Assembly (NCBI RefSeq): GCF_023053635.1
Contig: NC_086185.1
Location: forward strand, 7,907,001 to 7,971,000
DNA: 64,000 bases
DNA from: Elgaria multicarinata webbii
Lineage: Eukaryota > Chordata > Lepidosauria > Squamata > Anguidae
Reading direction: 5' to 3'
Part shown: piece by piece, positions 1 through 8,641 of the stretch
How positions within the stretch are numbered: position 1 is the stretch's first letter
Layout: the number at the start of each line of letters is the position of its first letter
Translations under genes and position numbers: made by a program
The notes under the pieces: generated by a model
Told to the model about the DNA's origin: nothing
What the model saw: only the letters and a program-made list of their open reading frames with translations
Database searches by the model: none

Positions 1-471
1 AATTTGGCACGTGGAAAACTTCCAATCCATAATCATTCTGAGTTCTTCTTCAATTTGCAAACAATATTCTGTGTTCCCTAACTGGCAGACGATAAAGCTA
101 CACTGCATTTACATGGGTATACAATAAAAAAAAATGCAAATCTGATGTAGTTCATTAATTGTTATTGCTCAGAGTTAACAACCTCACCTTTGGTTTTTTT
201 ACCTAGGAAAGAAAACCTAGGAAGGAAATTTGAGTCCACTAATCTTGGGCCACTTTTCAGGTGAGAAGGAGATCCTGAATATACCTACAAAGGTTCTGTC
301 ATGCTGCCTGTCATCCACAATCCACAATTTGAAAGGATTGCTAGTGAATGCAAGGAAAAATATTGGCAGTGGAAGCAGCAGGTGGGAGCTGTACATAGAT
401 TGTTCTGTGGGAGCCAAAGAGCTGTTACAATGCAGTGTGGGTGAATTGTTTAAAGCCCCAACCGTTGCTAT

Positions 472-475
<4 letters not shown>
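1..475. other. No gene seen
   Basis: AT-rich upstream sequence with no recognised coding, RNA or repeat family before the CA microsatellite. Confidence 0.5.

Positions 476-525
<50 letters not shown>
476..525. repeat. (CA)n microsatellite
   Basis: Uninterrupted CA dinucleotide repeat of about 25 units. It explains the HTHTHT and VCVCVC peptides in open frames here, which are not genes. Confidence 0.98.
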
Positions 526-527
<2 letters not shown>

Positions 528-1289
528 CAAATCTTTCAATATTTACTTATTTGAAGCATTTTTATCCCACTCTTCAGCTAATTCTCTTTACCCCAACGCT
601 CCTAAGCTGTATGTAATGTTACTTACATCTGCCCAGGTGGGCTGGGTGGACCACCATGGTCAGCTTGTGAGACCAAGACATCACTGCAACTCATGACGTT
701 ATGCCAACACAGCTCTAGTTTCACCTCATCCTAAACCGTTGATAGTTCATAGAATATATTAAAGGATGCTAAATAGAAGCATACCCAAAAATCTAATTTC
801 AAAAAGCCCATTGCTTTAAAATGTTGATTTATGTTTAACTAATCTGTGGAATTGTTAGGCATCCCCCACTCTATTTGAAATTCATAATACACTTATTTTC
901 AAACATAACTTTGTCATGGAAAAGTGAGAGGGGTTCAAAACATCTCCCTACCACAACCATTACTACACTGCTTTTATGGTCCACTATGCAATATTCACTG
1001 TAAACAATCTTTCCCCAGGTTATTGCCCTCCAGATCTTTTGAACTATAGATCCAATCACCCCTGACGATTTCTGACCATTGGTTATGCTAGCTGAGGCTG
1101 GAACCATCTGGAGGGCACAGATTAGAGAATGCTACCATAAACAAATGAAAACATTAGCAACAGCATAGAGCATATTCACACTAGCATGGATGACTCTCTA
1201 GAATTTAGTGTCTGGATCATGAAAGATAAGCTGGAGTAGCTGGCTTATCTTTTTTTAGTGACCATTACTATTATTGATATGGTAAACGA
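526..1289. other. No gene; remnant of a palindromic repeat at about 1030-1115
   Basis: Mostly unrecognised. The stretch around 1030-1115 (tgctagctgaggctgg, catctggagggcac) matches one arm of the palindromic hAT-like family also seen at 14340, 36059, 49911, 53515 and 61655. Confidence 0.4.
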
Positions 1290-2395
1290 AGCATTATATG
1301 ACAATGAGTAGTGGATTGGTGGTTCCTGAGTCCGGGAATTGAGTAAGCAACCTGTTCCGAACAGGGTTGCGCTCCCTCTGAAGGAGGTGTGTAGCTTGGG
1401 AGTACCCCCAGATCCATCCTTGTCACTGGAAGTCCAGGTGGACTTCGTGGCCCAGAGTACTTGGGGTCAGGTTCGGCTGATCTGCCAGCTACGGCCTTTC
1501 ATCATAGAATCATAGAATAGTAGAGTTGGAAGGGGCCTATAAGGCCATTGAGTCCAACCCCCTGCTCAGTGCAGGAACTGCAGTTCCTTTCTCAAACGGC
1601 GTCGGCCTATGAGTGTCGTCTCACTGTGTGAATGGCATCTTCAGTGGTGGAACCTAAGCCAAGACTTGTCCAAAGTTTCCTGGACAAGGACAACCTAGCC
1701 ACAGTACTCCATGCACTGGTAACTTCCCGATTAGACTACTGCAATGCACTCTACATGGGGCTGCCCTTGAAGACAACTCAGAAGTTGCAGCTGGTGCAAA
1801 ATGCAGCAGCTAGACTGCTCACCAGAATATTCTAGAAAGACCATATAAGACCGGTTTTAAAAGAATTGCATTGGCTGTCTATATGTTTCCAGATGGAATT
1901 CAAGGTGTTGGCAATGACATTTAAAGCCCTGAACAGCTTGGGACCTCGGTACTTGAGGGAGTGTCTCTCCCTATATATGCCTGCCTGAGATTTGAGATCT
2001 GCTGGAGCAGCCCTCATCTGGGTCACACCAACACGAGACATACATTATAGTGGGACGTGGGAGAGGGCTTTCTCTGTTGTGGCACCCCGCTTGTGGAATA
2101 CCCTCCCCTTGGAGGCTTGACTGGCGCCAACACTGCCTTCATTTCGGTGCCAAATTAAAAAATGGCTTTTCTACAAAGACTTCAAGGGCTAAATTCTCCA
2201 TGATTACTCATAGTTTTAATTGTTTTTAATTGTTGTATTTCTTTTTTAAAAATTCTATTGGTTTTAATTTGTTAATGATCTCATACATTTTTAGCTGTGT
2301 AAATTATTTATGTTGATATTGTTCTGATTTTATCTGTACGCTGCCCTGAGATCTCAGTGATAAAAGGGCAGGATACAAATGGTTTAAACCAAATA
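1290..2395 (+). mobile_element. L2-clade LINE 3' end, interrupted by a CR1 fragment
   Basis: The frame at 1632-1835 reads SRLDYCNALYMGLPLKTTQK then LQLVQNAAARLLTR, the conserved block near the end of L2-type reverse transcriptase ORFs. Further 3' is the remnant of the C-terminal AFSVVAPRLWN-like block, then an AT-rich tail with a CCCTGAG...AAAAGGGCAGGATACAAAT hairpin typical of L2 3' ends. Internal stops show it is inactive. A CR1 fragment in the other orientation sits at 1501-1575. Confidence 0.8.
1501..1575 (-). mobile_element. CR1 LINE 3' end inserted into the L2 copy
   Basis: Starts with the reverse complement of the CR1 tail (atcatagaatcatagaat), then the block shared with copies at 46201 and 63275 (ggcctataaggccattgagt). 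It is a short 5'-truncated insertion, minus orientation. Confidence 0.8.
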
Positions 2396-2662
2396 GGTCT
2401 TGGTCCTATCTGAATGTTGCCTCTTATAATATTCTGTTCTGTGTTTGTAATAAACTATATTTGATTATTCTAATCTCTACCCTAAAGACCAAAAAAGGTG
2501 TATACATCAACATTACGCATATGGACAAGGATATGCAGTCATAGAGTGCTGCCACCTACACATACTTCCAGGTTTCCAGATTTCCCCCTTTGCACTGAAA
2601 TTGTGCACACAATGAGACCATAAATACAGCCTCATGCCACTCTCTGAGTTGTAGGAGATACA

Positions 2663-2803
2663 GGTCATAGCTAGACTTAAGGTTTATCCCTGGATCGTCC
2701 AGGGGTCAAACCTGTTCATCTAGGTGACACACAGGGGATCCAGTGCTCAGGCAGGGGCGAACCCGGGATGATCCCAGGATAAACCTTAGGTCTAGCTGTG
2801 GCC
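2663..2803. mobile_element. Terminal-inverted-repeat MITE, family A copy 1
   Basis: Ends GGTCATAGCTAGACTTAAGG and CCTTAGGTCTAGCTGTGGCC are imperfect inverted repeats continuing inward over TTTATCC...GGATAAA. It is related to 5762-5900 and 16943-17077. Non-coding. Confidence 0.7.
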
Positions 2804-2962
2804 ATAGTTTTTCTGACAGGCGGTTATATACTGGTGTTGTATGACTGGGTGCAGAGTTAGTCTCAATCCTATGGTTTGTCCCAGCAATGTGGGCAGTCAT
2901 TTGTCTTTCCATTGAGTTGAGGAAAAGAATGAAGGGCCTCTGATTTCAATGGGGCTTACTTA

Positions 2963-3277
2963 GGGTGACCCTATGAAAAGGAGGACAGGGCTTCTGTATC
3001 TTTAACAGTTGTAGAGAAAAGGGATTTTCAGCAGGTGTCGTCTGTATGCATACGGCATCTGGTGAAATTCCTTCTTCATCGCAATAGTTAAAGCTGCAGG
3101 TGCCCTCCTTTCTTTTGTATCTGGTCAAGAGGGCAGGACTCCTGTAGCTTTAACTGTTATGATGAAGACAAATTTTCACCAGGTGCTACATGCATTCAAA
3201 TGACACTTGCTTTAATTCCCTTTTCTGTACAACTTTAAAGATACAGGAGCCCTGTCCTCCTTTTCACATGGTCACCC
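2963..3277. mobile_element. Long-inverted-repeat DNA element, family B copy 1 (TA duplication)
   Basis: Begins GGGTGACC and ends GGTCACCC, flanked by TA at 2961-2962 and 3278-3279, as expected for Tc1/mariner-type insertion. The inverted arms extend over 60 bp (aaaaggaggacagggct / agccctgtcctcctttt). 315 bp, no coding capacity. A second copy is at 61142-61330. Confidence 0.75.
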
Positions 3278-3590
3278 TAGCTTACTCCTAAGTAAGTGTA
3301 CGGAGAATTGCAGTTTTATAGCAGCTATTTTGTTAGTTTAATATTATCCCAGCATAGGGGTTGGGACTGAGGGAATTTAGACTTAAGTCCATTCCTCCCC
3401 ACAACACGCCCCTAAAACTGTCCATTTGGGCACCTCCATGGAAGAATGAAAAACTTTCACCTTTTACAATAACTACATTAACAAACAGGCAGGTAAAACA
3501 CATTCAGATGTAATTAACTGATTTTGTACAGATTCCCTCTATCAGGGATTTTTTGTACTGAAATTATTATGTAAGATTACACCTGCATAG

Positions 3591-3722
3591 GGCAGGATCT
3601 ACACTACTGCTTTAAAACAGCTTAGAACAGTAGTGACAACTGTTGGGGCCCAGGACACACTCCATATACAGTCTTCAAAACATTTTCAAAGTGTCGTATC
3701 ATCCTTGGTGTAGATCTGGCCT
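3591..3722. mobile_element. Palindromic MITE, family C copy 1
   Basis: Ends GGCAGGATCTACACTACTG and GTGTAGATCTGGCC form inverted repeats; the inner block actgttggggcccaggacac matches the family C copy at 24074-24296. Degenerate, therefore old. Confidence 0.6.
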
Positions 3723-5700
3723 AGGATTACAGAATTGTATAGTAAAAGTGTGATCTGTGTAATCCCCATGACTATAAACAGGAAATGATAATAAAGCAGT
3801 TCTCTTCCTTATAGGTAAAAAAGAAACCCAGCTTTGTCATAGTGACTGTCAAAACAAGTCAGTGGACAAAGATGAAAGAGCAAGAAAACAAATGTTTTCG
3901 GGGAAATGTCTTCCTCATTGCCTTTAGCAAAAATGCATAGTTCAGGATCCTGAAAAAGTCCTGGCCCTGCCTTGTAGTAACAGGAGGAGACAAAATCAAA
4001 ACCAATGTTATCCTCAAAAATCAGTCTCTCCAACAACTGTTAGGAACTTATTTTACCAACCCCATGGTTATTGAATAGCAAATGCCTAGAGTAATGTGGA
4101 TATCGTTTGGTTATTTTATAGCTCAATATTTAAGATTGCAGCATTAGACCTACAGTTTTGTAACAATTTTGTCTGGTTTTGCTTCTAAATTTATTAAAAA
4201 TTCTTGTGTTTATCATGCATTTTGTTAAGATATTCCATTAATGTTTCTATTTTTAACTTACTGCTTCAAATTAAATTTTAACAGTTTATCCTAAATAACA
4301 CATTTTAATGTATTTAATGAAGTTTCAAGATGCCTGCATTTGAATGCATTTAAAGGAATCAACTCTTAGGAATTTATTAGATAAACACCATTGTGACGAA
4401 TTAAAGAAGTAGGATGGAGAAATCCCTAAATTTCATTTTATACTATGGATGTGATTTTGCAACTCTTAAATAATTCAGAGATGTACATGCACCTGGTCCT
4501 GCCACAGAAGATGTATTGATTGAATAAAGAAAGTAGAAAGAAAAGGTATGCTAGCGGGCCAGACTGCATTCCACTGCTCTCAAATAGTGTACAGCCTATT
4601 AAATCCTTCCTTAACTACAACACAACATTTTTGTGTCAAATAGTTATCATGTACACAGAAGCATCTAGGTCTTTTGAAGCTTTGGCTGCAGTCTTATACA
4701 CACATTACACTTTTTACCAGGCAAGTCCCATTGAACTCAGTGGGATTTATTTTTGACTGCTTATGATTGTACATATATTACATAGCAGGCAGCAAGCATG
4801 CAATGGAATTGGAATTTAAGTAATGCAAACATCTGTCATCGCTTGATTGTAAAATATAGTGGCCTCCTGATAAGAGAACAATCCGCAAGAAGCACTATTT
4901 GTGTTCTTGTGTGAAGCTCTTCAGTTTCATTCTTTCAGAAAGCTGATGGCTTAGTACAATGCACAACTTTTTAACAACCTTCAAAATGAACTTATCACAT
5001 TGTGTGCGTGTGTCCTCCTTCATAATGGTGGCACAGAGATACATTAAATATTGCATATAGCATTAAAATCAAATAAAAGGCTACAGAAGGCATCATATTA
5101 ATCAATGCATGCCAGAAATTCCATTAAAAGCATCTGGGATGTATCCTGAGACACGTTCTTCTGGAATAACATTTTGCTGCCATCTGCAGAGCTACCTCAA
5201 CTCTCCCACTTGAATACAACCTGATTCTTCAGCTTCCTCTGTAGGGATGTCTCTAGAGTGTAAGGTCAGTTATGGTGGTTGTACTAGGAAGCACAGGGTC
5301 TAAATCAGGAAAACATCAACACATTTAAAGGGTGAAGCCAAGTGCATGTTGGAAAAGCAACTCTGGATCTATTCATTGTAGGTAACATGAATAGGATCCT
5401 CTTGTGTCTTCATTTTTGCAAGCAGTCTTAGGGAAAAGAGGTACCCATTTTGAATAGAGGAAGAGCAATTGAGAGTCATACTGGGTACAAGTACCCATGT
5501 CTGGCTTTCTGTTAATTGATCTCCAAAGTGCCTACAGTAGCTCAGAATTTTATGAAAATAAAACTACTATAGTGTTTAAGAGTCCGCTCTTGATCCTAGC
5601 AATCTTGAAAATAAGTAAGGCAGTCAAGTTTGTGTTTGAATTTTTTATTTACAGTTGGGTTGTGATTGTGCACACCAACTTTCCTTCCAATATCTTAGTT
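3723..5700. other. No gene seen; AT-rich, with one short dispersed repeat
   Basis: AT-rich unique-looking DNA. At 4717-4757 lies a copy of the short reptile repeat containing aagtcccattgaactcagtg. Short open frames here show no recognisable domain. Confidence 0.5.
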
Positions 5701-5704
5701 TCTA

Positions 5705-5708
<4 letters not shown>

Positions 5709-5738
<30 letters not shown>
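5709..5738. repeat. (AT)n microsatellite
   Basis: Fifteen uninterrupted AT units. Confidence 0.97.
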
Positions 5739-5741
<3 letters not shown>

Positions 5742-5761
5742 ACATTATATTCATTTTGTTA

Positions 5762-5900
5762 GGCCATGGCTAGACCAGGCCTATATCCCGGGATCGTCCC
5801 GGGATCATCCCTGTGCATCCAAATGACACACGGGATCCCGGGAGCAGGCAGGGACAACCCCTCCATTTACCTGGGATAATCCTTAAGTCTAGCTAAGGCC
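5762..5900. mobile_element. Terminal-inverted-repeat MITE, family A copy 2 (TTA duplication)
   Basis: Begins GGCCATGGCTAGAC and ends GTCTAGCTAAGGCC. It is flanked by TTA at 5759-5761 and 5901-5903, the target duplication typical of PIF/Harbinger. Inner palindrome ATCCCGGGAT. 139 bp, non-coding. Confidence 0.72.
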
Positions 5901-6029
5901 TTACTCCCTTTGGAAATAGACGTGAGGGTCAAGCTAATGTTCTAATTTGAAAGGAAGGATTATGTCATAAACGTACAAATCTTTCACTATGATACCTCAG
6001 TCATGGAGAGAAGGCGTAGAAGTTCCTTT

Positions 6030-6305
6030 TCTCTTTTCTTTTAATATTAGAAGTTGAGGTCATCCAATGAAACAGGTTGTCCAGAGATCCAGGACAGACA
6101 AAAGGAAGCCCTTCTTTGCCCAGCATGTAATTAATTTGTAGAATAGATGGCTCTAAAAGGAGATTAGACAAATGCATGGCCGACGAGTCTATCAGAGGCT
6201 ACTAGTCAAGTCATTTGACCTCCATGTTCAGAGGCTGATGTGGGAAACAGGTTATTGGACTAGATGGATCTTTGGTTGAATCCGGAAGTGCTCTTATGTT
6301 CTTAA
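6030..6305 (+). mobile_element. CR1 LINE 3' end, plus orientation, degraded
   Basis: Contains degraded CR1 blocks (gacagacaaaaggaagcc, ggactagatggatctttggt) ending in the 8-bp-type tail gctcttatgttctta. Matches in reverse the copies at 13308 and 59010. Confidence 0.7.
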
Positions 6306-7299
6306 TCTTCAAGGCAGATATTTCGCTTTACATTTTTCCTAAGCCTCTTGAAAATGGATGTGGCAGCTGCGGTAATAACTTGAAATGTGGAGTGGCTTAC
6401 TGGAAATGGGTTATGAAAGACGGACGAATGTGTACCTGTCTTCCTGAGTTCTGATTAAATGTTCTGCTCAAGCGTTTCCCCTCAGATCATTTTTGCCCTC
6501 TCCATACTGTCACAGGTGCAAAAGCTGTTCGGGGAGGGAAATCTGTAAAAATGGCTGGAGGGGAAAGACTGAGGAATCCCTTACACCTAGACTCTTTTAC
6601 TGTGCTAATCGAATTGCACACACACATATACACACATATATGCAGACACAGACACTATGTGTGTGTATCACCCTTTTGATGGTTCTGGCCCAAGTTACTT
6701 CTGATCATCAAGCACTTTTTTTAAAATATAACATCCTTTTGAACCTGTATTTTAAGTGCTTAGTGTTTATTGTTCTATATGTATATTAAAATTTGTGTAT
6801 TTTCTGCATCCTTAACTTCTCTGCTAGCCACTGTACTACTTTGGTTAAGGTTAACACCAGTTGTTTCTGTCTGATTAATTGCCACAATTTTTTTTTTAAA
6901 AAAAACCCTTGAAATTCTGAAAAGCACGCACACTACAGTTTTGGGGTGTACAATACTATTCCGAAGAATAGCTCCAAATAACGAGGTCTTTATTAGTTAT
7001 TTGATACGTGAGAATAAAGTGGTCCTATGTCGGAATACGGTACTGGAAGTTCAGGTTTTACTTTTTTTTTATTTATTGAGGCTTGAACAAAAACAACGAA
7101 GCCAGCAAAACGAAGCTGCTTCTCTTTGATTCATTCCTGAGAAATTCCCCTCAGCCACCACGCTTCCCTTCCTGAGGTAAAAAAAACCACACCTCCATCT
7201 ACCAGCAATGGTAACAGGAGCGTGTGAGGGCTGGGTGTGGATTTATGACTGTATTTTTATACGCTCGTTGTTTGTGTGAGGTAACACAAAACCTTCCTC
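6306..7299. other. No gene seen upstream of the CpG island
   Basis: AT-rich DNA with a mixed CA/TA simple repeat at about 6617-6665 and A/T runs near 6887-6905. No coding evidence. Confidence 0.5.
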
Positions 7300-7582
7300 A
7301 CAAAAACTGAGACCCGCTTTCGACCGGGGGACCGACGCCCCCCAAAAACTGTGGGCCTGAGGGGCGTGGCTGCGGCGGGCGGGAGCGGCTCGTGGTGACT
7401 GCGGCGCTACAGGCAACGTGGACGCGCCTCCCCCTCCCCCCGCGCGCTTTCCAGCAGAGGCGGCAGCTGGGACGGTTAGTTTTGCACACATCCCTCCTCC
7501 AACGGTCGCCCGCGCGCTGACGAGTTGTTTACTTCCTCGGCCGCTCCACCCCTCCACCTCCCCTCGGCCTTCGCGCTCGCCG

Positions 7583-8188
7583 ATTGGCTCTTCCTTTGAC
7601 CAATCGGAGCGCCTCGTAGGTCATCAAACCTGGGGAAGGGGTTCGGGCGGGGGGACTTGGGAAAGTGAGCGGAGCGGTGCGGTGGGCGGGGGGGGGAGTT
7701 GGAACAGGACTTAAAAAAAATATTGTTGTGGCAGAAAAACAAACCCACCCCCAAAATGCCGTTCTGTCACGCTGATAGGCCAGCTCGTGGAACCTCAAGC
7801 AGTGATTGGTGTATCGCCTTGCCACTCATACTCATCTCCCGGCCTTTCTGTGTATGTGTATGTTGTGGGGTGTTGTTTTTTTTTTTCACTCACTCATCTA
7901 CAAGCACGCACGGAAGGATCCCGCCTCCGCCTGGCGTATCTTTTAGTGTGTGAGACGGTGATTGGGCGACACCAAAGACCCGCCTTCCATCCCTCCCGTC
8001 TCTCAAACACACACATAACAAACACCCATAGGCGGACCGTCGCTCCCTGTCGACTGCTATTAATGACCTCCCTCCGTCATTGGCTGCCGCCGCTGCCTGT
8101 CACCCTGATCGACGCGCGCGCTCACGCCCGCCAAGCGGGCCCGGCTGTGGATTGGGCCACCTGGGAAGCGGCCGCCGACGCCGATTGG
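7583..8188 (+). promoter_or_regulatory. Array of seven CCAAT boxes (NF-Y type)
   Basis: The pentamer ATTGG (reverse CCAAT) occurs at 7583-7587, 7805-7809, 7961-7965, 8079-8083, 8151-8155 and 8184-8188. One forward CCAAT is at 7600-7604. Several sit in the preferred NF-Y context GATTGG. All lie upstream of the IRS4 start codon inside the CpG island. NF-Y binding is inferred from the motif only. Confidence 0.6.
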
Positions 8189-8237
8189 CCTTCGTCCCGG
8201 CGGCTCCTCCATTCTCAGAACTTGACTCTCCACACAC

Positions 8238-8251
8238 GGCCCCGCCCCCGG
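8238..8251 (+). promoter_or_regulatory. GC box (Sp1/KLF type)
   Basis: The sequence GGCCCCGCCCCCGG matches the reverse-complement GC box (CCCCGCCCC). It lies about 75 bp upstream of the E-box and about 400 bp upstream of the IRS4 ATG. Confidence 0.5.
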
Positions 8252-8312
8252 GCTGCATGTAAGCGCCGCCTCGCCTCGCTCGCTCTGCCCCCCCCGCACC
8301 CTCCCGCAGGGG

Positions 8313-8322
8313 GTCACGTGAT
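8313..8322 (+). promoter_or_regulatory. CACGTG E-box in palindromic TCACGTGA context
   Basis: CACGTG at 8315-8320 is flanked to give TCACGTGA, the form preferred by USF and MiT/TFE (TFEB, MITF) bHLH-zip factors. It lies immediately upstream of a short upstream ATG at 8321. Function is inferred from the motif. Confidence 0.45.
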
Positions 8323-8362
8323 GTTTTCGCCGTGGTGCCGCCGAGGCTGCCTGTGTGAGTGA
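8321..8362 (+). other. Possible upstream ORF 1 in IRS4 5' leader (13 codons plus stop)
   Basis: ATG at 8321 reads 13 codons to TGA at 8360-8362. It matters only if transcription starts upstream of 8321, which is not known. Confidence 0.25.
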
Positions 8363-8522
8363 GCGAAAGCGGGCGGGCGAGCGAGCGAGTAGGAGAAGCC
8401 CGGCGCGTTCCGACCGGGCTGGGAGTGAGGGGGCGGTCGGGCGCTGGTGGGGGTCGGCGTCGGCAGCCCGCCTCACCTTGGCGGAGAGAAGGGCCGGCGC
8501 CCGGAGAGCCCTGCGGCCACCC

Positions 8523-8558
8523 ATGTCCAGCCGGGCCTGGGAGACCCTTCCCTTGTGA
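8523..8558 (+). other. Possible upstream ORF 2 in IRS4 5' leader (11 codons plus stop)
   Basis: ATG at 8523 reads MSSRAWETLPL then TGA at 8556-8558, 83 bp before the IRS4 ATG and in a different frame. It is close enough to the main start to lie in the leader of most plausible transcripts, and could dampen IRS4 translation. Confidence 0.4.
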
Positions 8559-8641
8559 GGGCGGCTTCCCCCACCCCACCCCCGCCGCCGCCTCCTCACG
8601 ACGCCCGCGCAGCGATTTGGACCCTGCCCTGGCCCCTTAAG

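Noticed and set aside
217-616. Open frames with HTHTHT or VCVCVC tracts
   Set aside because: Produced by the CA microsatellite.
1832-2041. Open frame antisense to the L2 remnant
   Set aside because: Lies wholly within the LINE copy on the opposite strand.
8447-8641. In-frame N-terminal extension of IRS4 starting at 8447
   Set aside because: The extension has no ATG (it opens with GTG) and is proline/glycine-rich leader sequence. The ATG at 8642 has a good context and MAS start like human IRS4.
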